DNA of 5,062 nucleotides from Bacteroidales bacterium (GTDB lineage: Bacteria; Bacteroidota; Bacteroidia; Bacteroidales; WCHB1-69): NCBI GenBank assembly GCA_031254735.1, contig JAIRTU010000159.1, positions 1 to 5,062 on the forward strand, written 5' to 3'. The notes beneath the pieces were generated by a model. It ran no database searches and was not told the origin of the DNA. It saw only the letters and a list, made by a program, of their open reading frames with translations. Below are positions 1 to 5,062 of the stretch, piece by piece (the first letter of the stretch is position 1; every line of letters starts with the position of its first letter). Both the position numbers and the translations under genes were made by a program.

Positions 1-636
1 GCAGTTTTGGGTATTGCAGTGTTTTTCTGGTTTTCTTTTCATCAAAATGGAACGTCATTATCTTTGTTTGCAAGAGATTTTGTGGTAACAAGCAAAATTC
101 CGCCCGAAATATGGCAAGCAATAAATCCGTTTTTCGTAATTACGTTAACTCCGCTTGTTATATGGTTATTCAACAGATTGCGAAACAAAGGCAAAGAACC
201 TTCCACACCCAAGAAAATTGCGATAGGTATGGGTATTGCCGCTTTGGCATTTGTATTTATGACAATTATTTCTCATATCGCCAACTATCCATCGGGAACT
301 GAATTTAGAGCATTGAACGATTCTATAAGTGAAGCTATGAAAATAGGTCCCTGGTCGCTTATCGTATTGTATTTCTTCTTGACGGTGGCAGAATTGTTTA
401 TTTCTCCGTTGGGATTATCTTTTGTTTCAAAAGTAGCGCCGAAAAACTTATTGGGTCTTTGTCAAGGCTTATGGCTTGCGGCAACAGCGGCAGGAAATGG
501 ATTATTATGGATTGGACCATTGTTGTATAACAAATATCCTATTTGGATATGTTGGACAGTATTTGCCGTTTTATGTGTGATTTCTATGGTGGTGATGCTT
601 TCCATGGTAAAATGGCTCGAAAGAGCAGCTAAATAA
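1..636 (+). CDS. POT/PTR2-family peptide:H+ symporter, C-terminal part (5' end outside window)
   Basis: This is the C-terminal 211 residues of a proton-coupled oligopeptide transporter (MFS fold, inner membrane) that imports di- and tripeptides. The frame is open at base 1, so the TTG at position 7 is only an internal Leu codon. Counting from base 1, FFWFSFHQNGTSL (residues 8-20) matches the conserved TM7 segment of the family. ELFISPLGLS (131-140) followed by VAPKNLLGLCQGLWLAATAAGN matches the second PTR2 signature region (E..SP.GL...AP). Further hydrophobic segments lie near residues 43-57, 73-94, 117-142, 150-175 and 181-203, as expected for the last six helices. A short basic tail (KWLERAAK) ends the protein. 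The Glu usual in the TM7 FEQ motif is His here, which I recall as common in Bacteroidota members. The gene is followed by a strong terminator, so it belongs to a unit separate from ruvX. The family call is firm; the exact substrate is not visible. Confidence 0.9.
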   Translation, partial: AVLGIAVFFWFSFHQNGTSLSLFARDFVVTSKIPPEIWQAINPFFVITLTPLVIWLFNRLRNKGKEPSTPKKIAIGMGIAALAFVFMTIISHIANYPSGTEFRALNDSISEAMKIGPWSLIVLYFFLTVAELFISPLGLSFVSKVAPKNLLGLCQGLWLAATAAGNGLLWIGPLLYNKYPIWICWTVFAVLCVISMVVMLSMVKWLERAAK

Positions 637-655
637 GATAACAGCCGACAATATC

Positions 656-695
656 AAATCAGCAAGTCTCTTCGGAACTTGCTGATTTTGTTTTT
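656..695 (+). terminator. Rho-independent terminator with UUCG tetraloop
   Basis: The arms AAATCAGCAAGT (656-667) and ACTTGCTGATTT (677-688) are perfectly complementary over 12 bp. Inside them T669-A676 and C670-G675 also pair and close a TTCG tetraloop (671-674), leaving C668 as a single bulge. The right arm runs into a T-rich tract (686-695, TTTTGTTTTT). It sits 20 bp after the transporter stop codon and should end that transcript before the ruvX promoter. Confidence 0.92.
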
Positions 696-745
696 CCGGT
701 TGCCTGATCTTTGGGGAAACTGCCGCATAATAAGCAATAAATGAA

Positions 746-773
746 TTTGATGTGCATATTTTTTGTAATTTTG
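746..773 (+). promoter_or_regulatory. Bacteroidota-type sigma-ABfr promoter for the ruvX operon
   Basis: TAATTTTG (766-773) is a full match to the Bacteroidota -7 consensus TAnnTTTG. A TTTG (746-749) upstream could be the -33 element, but its 16-nt spacing is a little short of the usual 19 or so. The -7 box ends only 4 nt before the ruvX ATG (778), so transcription would begin at or next to the start codon and the mRNA would be leaderless or nearly so. No Shine-Dalgarno sequence lies in between. Confidence 0.6.
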
Positions 774-777
774 CAGC

Positions 778-1227
778 ATGGTTGAAAACAAAGGCAGAAT
801 ATTAGCTATTGATTATGGCAAAAAGCGTGTCGGTATTGCAGTTACCGACAACTTTCAGTTTATTGCCAACGGTTTGACAACGGTTGAGACCGCAAATATT
901 TTTCCTTTTCTAAAAAAATATCTTGCCGAAGAACAGGTTGTTCTTTTTGTGGTGGGAAAACCAACGCAGATGAATTACCACGATTCGGAGGCGAGCAAAT
1001 ACATAGAACCTTTTGTTGTCAACCTGAAAAAAGAATTTCCCGCCATTCCCATAGAACGCATCGATGAGCGTTTTACCTCAAAAATGGCGTTTCAAACCAT
1101 GATAGATGCCGGTCTGCACAAAAAAGCAAGGCAAAACAAAGCCCTTGTCGATTCCATAAGTGCAACCATTATTCTGCAATCGTATCTGGAAAGTATTACT
1201 CACCAATCAAAAAAGACAAATTCATGA
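778..1227 (+). CDS. ruvX: Putative pre-16S rRNA nuclease / Holliday junction resolvase-like protein RuvX (YqgF)
   Basis: A 149-residue protein of the RNase H-fold YqgF/RuvX family, of normal length. In E. coli this family is implicated in processing the 5' end of 16S rRNA; the Holliday junction resolvase role rests on fold similarity and some biochemistry. Visible motifs are the first strand ILAIDYGKKRVGIAVTD (residues 8-24, catalytic Asp12), VVGKPTQMN (58-66, where many other families have VGLP), IDERFTS (95-101, acidic Asp96/Glu97) and ARQNKALVDSISATIIL (117-133, with Asp125 as the last acidic residue). All expected acidic positions are present, so the enzyme looks intact. The start at 778 puts the first strand close to the N-terminus as usual. 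It is the first gene after the TAnnTTTG promoter and overlaps def by 4 nt (ATGA), which implies translational coupling. It is cytoplasmic. Confidence 0.95.
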   Translation: MVENKGRILAIDYGKKRVGIAVTDNFQFIANGLTTVETANIFPFLKKYLAEEQVVLFVVGKPTQMNYHDSEASKYIEPFVVNLKKEFPAIPIERIDERFTSKMAFQTMIDAGLHKKARQNKALVDSISATIILQSYLESITHQSKKTNS

Positions 1228-1787
1228 TTTTACCTGTTGTTGTATATGGAAGTGCCGTATTAAAGAAAAAAACGGAAGAAATAACTCCGAATTACCCTCG
1301 GTTGCAAACGGTTATCGCCGATATGTACGAGACGATGTACAATGCAAGAGGCGTTGGCTTGGCTGCGCCGCAAGTCGGATTACCCATCAGCCTGTTTATT
1401 GTTGATTCTACCGCTATGGAAGAGGAAGAAAATATTGATAAAGCGGTAAAACAAGTGTTTATAAATGCAGAAATCATAGAGCGAAGCGGAGAAGACTGTC
1501 TGTACAGCGAGGGGTGTTTGAGCATTCCCGACATTCACGAAAACGTTATTCGCAAGCCGAAAATCACCATTCGTTATGTGGACGAACATTTTGTGGAACA
1601 TGTAGATACTTTTGAAGGAATGCCCGCAAGAGTGATTCAACATGAATACGATCATGTTTTGGGCATAACATTTATCGATCATCTTTCTCCTTTGAAAAAA
1701 ACATTGTTGCGTGGAAAACTCAACGATATTTCCACAGGAAGAAAAACCACGTTTTACAAAACAAAATCGGAAACAAACAAATGTTGA
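1224..1787 (+). CDS. def: Peptide deformylase
   Basis: A 187-residue metalloenzyme that removes the formyl group from the N-terminal methionine of new proteins in the cytoplasm. All three family motifs are present: GVGLAAPQ (residues 43-50, motif I), EGCLS (96-100, motif II, with metal ligand Cys98) and QHEYDH (139-144, motif III, with metal ligands His140 and His144 and catalytic Glu141). DHVLG replaces the commoner DHLxG after motif III, a conservative change. An acidic insert (EEEENIDK, about 66-73) between motifs I and II and the FIDHLSP segment after motif III are typical of Bacteroidota versions as I recall them. The start codon overlaps the ruvX stop (ATGA), so the gene is probably translated by coupling and co-transcribed. 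The C-terminus is short and polar, with no extra domain. Confidence 0.97.
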   Translation: MILPVVVYGSAVLKKKTEEITPNYPRLQTVIADMYETMYNARGVGLAAPQVGLPISLFIVDSTAMEEEENIDKAVKQVFINAEIIERSGEDCLYSEGCLSIPDIHENVIRKPKITIRYVDEHFVEHVDTFEGMPARVIQHEYDHVLGITFIDHLSPLKKTLLRGKLNDISTGRKTTFYKTKSETNKC

Positions 1788-1838
1788 ACTTGACCTTTTG
1801 AATACTTAAATTGAACAAATAACATAAACTATTTTATC

Positions 1839-2375
1839 ATGAAAATGTGGAAAAACAGTACAGCAATAATGGCAGGTGTGTTGGTAGCATGGGCGTTTGC
1901 CTCGTGTTCGACATCGAAAGACCAATTGAACAAACAAATTGCGAAAGCAGAACAGGAAATTGCACAGCAATACGACACGACAAAAATGAACGAGTTGATA
2001 ACCCTCTATCGGGATTACGTTAAACGTTTCCCCACCGACAGTTTATCGGGCGAATATCTTTTCCGTTGGGCAACCACCGACATGGTGTTGGGAAAAGGTG
2101 CTGACGCTTTGCGCGATTTTGCCAATCTGATCAATCTGTTTCCTCAACATCGCCTGCTGCCCGAAGCCTATTATTACAAGGCTCATATCTACGAGAACAT
2201 TATGTATGATTTGAGCATGGCAAAAATGGCTTATTACGATTTTCTGACTCGTTTTCCCGAACATAAGCTGGCAAAAGACGCCACTTTGTCCATTCAGTAT
2301 CTGGGAAAATCGGCGGACGAGATCATTGCTTTTTTTGAACAGACCTATTCCGATACTGCCCAACCAATACAGTAA
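1839..2375 (+). CDS. Small TPR-containing lipoprotein (BamD/YbgF-like repeats)
   Basis: A 178-residue protein with a lipoprotein signal peptide: basic MKMWK, a hydrophobic core (residues 8-20) and the lipobox FASC with lipidation Cys23. After a charged helical linker (about 26-50) come TPR-like helix pairs. FP dipeptides at 64-65, 101-102 and 139-140 recur every 37-38 residues, the spacing and boundary motif seen in the TPR_6/BamD/YbgF type. The clearest repeats are about 72-102 and 109-141. The protein is therefore probably anchored in an envelope membrane and makes protein-protein contacts in the periplasm; its partner is not visible. It is shorter than BamD (about 240 residues or more), so I do not call it bamD. 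It lies 51 bp after def and its stop codon directly abuts the next start. From memory, many Bacteroidales have a ruvX-def-TPR gene order, usually with a larger TPR protein. Confidence 0.8.
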   Translation: MKMWKNSTAIMAGVLVAWAFASCSTSKDQLNKQIAKAEQEIAQQYDTTKMNELITLYRDYVKRFPTDSLSGEYLFRWATTDMVLGKGADALRDFANLINLFPQHRLLPEAYYYKAHIYENIMYDLSMAKMAYYDFLTRFPEHKLAKDATLSIQYLGKSADEIIAFFEQTYSDTAQPIQ

Positions 2376-3188
2376 TTGCGCGTGGATATTTATACCGACA
2401 TCAATCAGCTTCCTTATATCAAGTACGGAATTGTTTCTGTGGGGACGTTCGACGGCGTACATGAGGCTCACCGGATTATTTTGGCAGAAATGGCTTCTTT
2501 TGCTCATACATCGGGCGGAGAGTCGATAGTGTTTACATTTGCTTCGCACCCGCAAAAGTTGATTGATCCCCAATATGATATTAAAATATTAACCACTCAA
2601 CAAGAAAAGAATTGTTTGTTTGAACAAATGGGCGTCAATCATGTTGTTTATCTTCCTTTCGATTGGAATATTGCGAAAATGTCCTATATTGATTTTATAG
2701 ATATGCTTTCTTCAAAAATCAAGATAGCGGGGATTGTGGTGGGCTACGATCATGGTTTTGGCAGAAACCGAGAGGGAAATATTGCCCGATTGCAGCAGTT
2801 GGCAGACAATTATCGGTTTGAATTGGTCGAAATACCCAAACAGACCGTCAACGGAATGAATATTAAATCTTCGGTTATTCGCGATGTGATAAAAAAAGGC
2901 GATATGCTTTCTGCCAACCGTTTGCTGGGATATGAATATTCGATAGAAGTGCTTGTTTGCGGTGTTGAGCCGCATGCGGCGGCGTCCAATCCCGAAAAAT
3001 TGCTGCCCGCCGACGGAATATATCCCGTAGAAATAGACTGCCGGAAAAAGACGGTGGAAATAAAAGCGGGGAAATTTTATCTTCCTGACGAAGATATGCT
3101 TTTTGCGATGAGAAAAAAAGATACTTTTGTTGTAAAATTTATTGGGAACAAAACAGCTGTTGAACCGTCCCACGATGTTGCATTTTAA
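2376..3188 (+). CDS. RibF-like FAD synthetase (FMN adenylyltransferase domain; riboflavin kinase domain degenerate)
   Basis: A 270-residue protein of the RibF family, which normally joins an FMN adenylyltransferase (FMN + ATP to FAD) to a C-terminal riboflavin kinase in about 310 residues. The N-terminal nucleotidyltransferase domain is recognisable: VGTFDGVHEAH (22-32, the GxFDGVHxGH motif with Ala31 for Gly), FTFASHP (53-59), VVGYDHGFGRNREGN (121-135) and IKSSVIRDVI (163-172, equivalent to ISSTxIR). The linker GDMLSANRLLGYEYSIE (175-191) is also typical. After it the kinase signature (GR.LGFPTAN) is missing. Only a stretch resembling the next strand, LLPADGIYPVEI (209-220), remains, and the protein ends without the usual EVHLLDF-like region. 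It is therefore likely adenylyltransferase-only, or a divergent paralogue; the gene symbol is withheld for that reason. No ATG precedes the first motif. TTG at 2376 directly follows the upstream TAA, and GTG at 2382 (giving MDIYTD) is an equally good start. Cytoplasmic. Confidence 0.78.
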   Translation: MRVDIYTDINQLPYIKYGIVSVGTFDGVHEAHRIILAEMASFAHTSGGESIVFTFASHPQKLIDPQYDIKILTTQQEKNCLFEQMGVNHVVYLPFDWNIAKMSYIDFIDMLSSKIKIAGIVVGYDHGFGRNREGNIARLQQLADNYRFELVEIPKQTVNGMNIKSSVIRDVIKKGDMLSANRLLGYEYSIEVLVCGVEPHAAASNPEKLLPADGIYPVEIDCRKKTVEIKAGKFYLPDEDMLFAMRKKDTFVVKFIGNKTAVEPSHDVAF

Positions 3189-3200
3189 TTTTTAATACGA

Positions 3201-4340
3201 ATGAAACGGAAAGATCCTTTTAAAAAAATACGTCCCTATTCCGATGAAGAGTTGCCTTATGCGATCAATCGCATGTTGCAAAGTCATGGATTTATCAGTT
3301 CGCTGATGAATTTCTTGCCCGAAGAGCCGCTCAATCCATTGATCCGCAAAATACGGAAAACAAAAACCTGCTACGATTTTCAAAAAGATATTTTCAGCAA
3401 GATATGCCAGACCTTTATCGACAGAAGTATCGACAGCCTCACGGTTGCGGGTTTTGACAAGCTGGACAAAAACAAATCGTATCTTTTTGTTGCCAATCAT
3501 CGCGATATTATCATGGATTCGGCAATTATGCAGGTGTATATTCTTTCGCAGGGCGTAAAACCCTGTTTGAGCGGAATAGGCGACAATCTGCTGTCTTCCG
3601 ACATTTTGAGCGATGTTGCCAAAGTGTGCAATATGTTCACCATTACCCGTTCGGGAACGGCACGACAGATAGTAACAAGTTCGCAGTTGGTGTCGCAATA
3701 TATACGGGAAAGTATTGTCGAAAACCATAATTCGGTGTGGATTGCACAACGCAACGGACGTACAAAAGACGGCTTGGACAAAACCCAACAAAGCGTGTTG
3801 AAGATGTTTTGCGCCAGCGATCGCAACAGCGATATTTACAAAAGCATCGAACCTCTCAATATTGTTCCGCTCACCATTTCGTACGAATTTGAGCCTTGCG
3901 ACCAGATGAAAGCACGCGAATTGATACTCACCAACAAAGGGAAAAAGTACGTAAAAGCCCCCGATGAAGATTTTAAAAGTATGACAACAGGAATTTTTGC
4001 TTACAAAAGTCGGGTGCATCTTCAATTTGGCGAGCCGCTGAACGATTTTATTGATCACAGCCTTACTTTTTCCAACGACAACGAGAAGATACAGTACCTC
4101 TGTTCTCTGATAGATCGGCAAATGTACAGGAATTATCGCCTGTGGCCCAACAATCATATTGCGTACGATATTTTGAACAACACTACCGAATTTCAGAATT
4201 ATTATTCCGAGTTTTCCAAACGCGACTTTGTGAAACATATCCGCAAGCAAGCCAATATCGACGACGTCAGTTACGCAAAGATGAAGCAAATGCTCTATAC
4301 CATTTATGCCAATCCCGTAAAAATCGCCATGAATAAATAA
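3201..4340 (+). CDS. PlsC-like glycerophospholipid acyltransferase (lysophospholipid acyltransferase family)
   Basis: A 379-residue protein related to 1-acyl-sn-glycerol-3-phosphate acyltransferases, which pass acyl chains from acyl-ACP or acyl-CoA to a glycerol-phosphate backbone or another hydroxyl acceptor at the inner face of the membrane. SYLFVANHRDIIMDSA (residues 93-108) holds the catalytic block; His100 and Asp106 stand for the HX4D pair, although five residues separate them unless Asp102 is used. VWIAQRNGRTKDGLDKTQQ (179-197) corresponds to the acceptor-binding block, usually QREGR in relatives I recall, with Asn185 in place of Glu here. NIVPLTISYEFEPCD fits the final block. About 95 N-terminal residues and a long C-terminal region lie outside the core, and no clear membrane helix is present. 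It starts 12 bp after the ribF-like gene and probably shares its transcript. The acceptor substrate cannot be read from the sequence. Confidence 0.8.
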   Translation: MKRKDPFKKIRPYSDEELPYAINRMLQSHGFISSLMNFLPEEPLNPLIRKIRKTKTCYDFQKDIFSKICQTFIDRSIDSLTVAGFDKLDKNKSYLFVANHRDIIMDSAIMQVYILSQGVKPCLSGIGDNLLSSDILSDVAKVCNMFTITRSGTARQIVTSSQLVSQYIRESIVENHNSVWIAQRNGRTKDGLDKTQQSVLKMFCASDRNSDIYKSIEPLNIVPLTISYEFEPCDQMKARELILTNKGKKYVKAPDEDFKSMTTGIFAYKSRVHLQFGEPLNDFIDHSLTFSNDNEKIQYLCSLIDRQMYRNYRLWPNNHIAYDILNNTTEFQNYYSEFSKRDFVKHIRKQANIDDVSYAKMKQMLYTIYANPVKIAMNK

Positions 4341-4352
4341 CCGATGACAGTG

Positions 4353-4423
4353 AATAACGAATAGTTAATAACGAATAACTAATAGTGAATAATAACGCTG
4401 TTTCGTGCATGCGTAACTAACCA
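4353..4423. repeat. Decayed partial repeat copy and AATAACGAATA direct repeat
   Basis: AATAACGAATA occurs twice, 14 bp apart. The segment ends in GCGTAACTAACCA (4411-4423), which matches 11 of 13 bases of GCATAACTAATCA, the end of the core of the two better units downstream. It is probably an older, eroded relative of those units. Confidence 0.5.
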
Positions 4424-4426
4424 AAA

Positions 4427-4512
4427 ATAGTGATTAGTGGTAAGTTGTTAGTGATCAATAGTTATTTACGCATTGACGCAACGCCGGAGCATAACTAATC
4501 ATTTATCACTAT
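4427..4512. repeat. Hairpin repeat unit A (shorter copy)
   Basis: The unit begins with ATAGTGAT (4427-4434) and ends with its exact complement ATCACTAT (4505-4512). Inside are TAGTGGTAAGTTGTTAGTG (4435-4453), a 14-nt spacer and a 34-nt core (4468-4501). The same 19-mer and a 32/34 identical core recur in unit B. The inner arms pair only imperfectly, so this copy looks more eroded. Confidence 0.75.
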
Positions 4513-4537
4513 AATATTTTCCCTGCGGGAGATTTTA

Positions 4538-4642
4538 ATAGTGGTAAGTTGTTAGTGGTAAGTGGTAAGTGGTTAATGACGCATTGACACAACGTCGGAG
4601 CATAACTAATCACCAACCACTAACCACTTACCACTAATCACT
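4538..4642. repeat. Hairpin repeat unit B (longer copy, near-perfect stem)
   Basis: The 19-mer TAGTGGTAAGTTGTTAGTG (4539-4557) is repeated exactly from unit A. It is followed by a 21-nt heptamer-built spacer (one 7-mer longer than in A) and then the 34-nt core (4579-4612), which differs from A's core at two positions. The right flank (4615-4637) is the complement of the left arm (4552-4574). Confidence 0.8.
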
Positions 4643-4649
4643 GTTTTTT
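4552..4649 (+). terminator. Possible terminator hairpin for the acyltransferase transcript
   Basis: The left arm 4552-4574 and right arm 4615-4637 pair at 22 of 23 positions around a 40-nt loop that carries the core sequence. Six bases later come six T residues (4644-4649). On the plus strand this resembles an intrinsic terminator, though the loop is long and the T run is not directly against the stem. No T run follows on the minus strand, so bidirectional action is not supported. Confidence 0.4.
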
Positions 4650-4651
4650 CG

Positions 4652-5062
4652 TTACGGAATAATTGCACTTTGGATTGCACTCCAAGGTCCCTTTTCGCCG
4701 CGGGTGTTTTCCCACCGAAGGGCGAAGTAGACGGTCTGTCCGCGTTCGTGTCCTTGAAATTCGAGGGTGAGCGGCGTGTGGGTGTCGAATACCGAATGGT
4801 TTAACTCACTGATGTCGATAACCGGCACATCGCTGATTGCCCAACATATTTCTGCACCGTGCTGTCCGGCGGGTTTCGCCTTAGACTTCTTTTTGCCCGC
4901 ATCGTAAAAGTTGATGATCAGGCGACGTAACGTACCGCTGTCGACGTCGGAGTCGGGGAAAGTGGTAGCCACCGGTGCGGGCGTTCTTGACGGATTGGGC
5001 AGCGCAATACCCATAGCAGTAAGGTCTTCGGGCGTTACGTGTACGTTGCTTTGCAGATTTTT
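4652..5062 (-). CDS. Bacteroidota hypothetical protein with FN3-like C-terminus (N-terminal part outside window)
   Basis: The minus-strand frame is open from the window edge to the TAA at 4652-4654, giving the last 136 residues. The Met encoded at 5012-5014 is internal, because the reading continues upstream as NLQSNVHVTPEDLTA. I recognise the sequence as the C-terminal half of a hypothetical protein common in Bacteroidota. In relatives I recall, a helical N-terminal half leads into a Pro/Thr-rich linker (here LPNPSRTPAPVATTFP), then an AKPAGQHGAEI segment (about 62-71), FDTHTPLTLEF, and an ending YFALRWENTRGEKGPWS (112-128). That ending resembles the last strands of a fibronectin type III domain (Y..RW.N..G..GPWS). 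The function is unknown. The DNA is clearly richer in G+C than the rest of the window, and the gene converges on the acyltransferase gene across the repeat region. Confidence 0.8.
   Translation of the reverse strand, partial: KNLQSNVHVTPEDLTAMGIALPNPSRTPAPVATTFPDSDVDSGTLRRLIINFYDAGKKKSKAKPAGQHGAEICWAISDVPVIDISELNHSVFDTHTPLTLEFQGHERGQTVYFALRWENTRGEKGPWSAIQSAIIP

Larger units (their letters stand above)
4341..4651. repeat. Non-coding convergent intergenic region filled with degenerate short repeats
   Basis: These 311 bp separate two convergent genes and contain no credible ORF. They consist of variations on a few short words: AATAACGAATA (4353-4363 and 4367-4377), then TTAGTGG/TAAGTGG heptamers and their complements (CCACTTA, CCACTAA). 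Two larger related units and one decayed fragment are annotated separately. Such word-shuffled spacers are familiar to me from Bacteroidales genomes, but I know of no established function. Confidence 0.85.

Noticed and set aside
637..777. Small RNA or riboswitch between the transporter and ruvX
   Set aside because: The only stable structure is the terminator (656-695); the rest contains the promoter and no conserved riboswitch-like pattern.
1796..1838. Possible second promoter before the lipoprotein gene (TTG 1811-1813, TATTTTAT 1830-1837)
   Set aside because: The spacing equals that of the ruvX promoter, but the -7 box lacks the final TTTG and AT-rich spacers give such partial matches easily.
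2043..2573. Minus-strand ORF of 176 codons across the lipoprotein/RibF junction
   Set aside because: It overlaps two supported plus-strand genes, has no recognisable motif and is an antisense shadow.
3192..4289. Long minus-strand ORF of 365 codons opposite the acyltransferase gene
   Set aside because: It is the antisense shadow of a gene with clear acyltransferase motifs. Its translation has no recognisable domain and is rich in residues expected from antisense reading.
4519..4536. Small hairpin TCCC-TGC-GGGA followed by GATTTT, between repeat units A and B
   Set aside because: The stem is only 4 bp and the T run is short and offset; it is too weak to call a terminator on either strand.
4341..4650. 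CRISPR array or attachment site in the repeat-rich spacer
   Set aside because: There are only two good copies, with no regular unit-spacer pattern, no cas genes and no integrase or tRNA nearby.

Overview
The window looks like a piece of a Bacteroidales-type (phylum Bacteroidota) chromosome. Four things point there: a TAnnTTTG promoter box upstream of ruvX, start sites without Shine-Dalgarno sequences, a lipoprotein with a short signal peptide ending at Cys, and protein variants I associate with this phylum (the FHQNG form of a POT transporter, a Bacteroidota-style RuvX and Def, and an acyltransferase with an HRDI..D box). This assignment comes from recognition, not from a database search.

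Layout. Bases 1-636 (+) are the C-terminal half of a proton-coupled oligopeptide (POT/PTR2) transporter, closed by a strong intrinsic terminator with a UUCG tetraloop (656-695). A new transcription unit then starts from a Bacteroidota-type promoter that lies almost on the start codon. It holds ruvX/yqgF (778-1227), def (1224-1787, ATGA overlap), a small TPR lipoprotein (1839-2375), a RibF-like FAD synthetase (2376-3188, directly abutting the previous stop) and a PlsC-like acyltransferase (3201-4340). The tight spacing suggests co-transcription, although the 51-bp gap before the lipoprotein could hold another promoter. The genes are mostly housekeeping: DNA/rRNA maintenance, N-terminal methionine deformylation, flavin cofactor synthesis, and lipid and envelope functions.

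Bases 4341-4651 are non-coding and lie between convergent genes. They are full of degenerate short repeats, with two related hairpin-forming units that share a 34-bp core and have arms built from TTAGTGG/TAAGTGG heptamers. The second unit is a near-perfect 23-bp stem followed by six T residues and may terminate the acyltransferase transcript. Beyond it, on the minus strand and running off the window (4652-5062), is the C-terminal part of a G+C-rich Bacteroidota hypothetical protein ending in an FN3-like strand.

I see no defence system, mobile element, CRISPR array, tRNA or rRNA. The points most worth a second look are the RibF homologue that appears to lack a working riboflavin kinase domain, its in-frame TAA-TTG junction with the lipoprotein gene, and the heptamer-built hairpin repeats.
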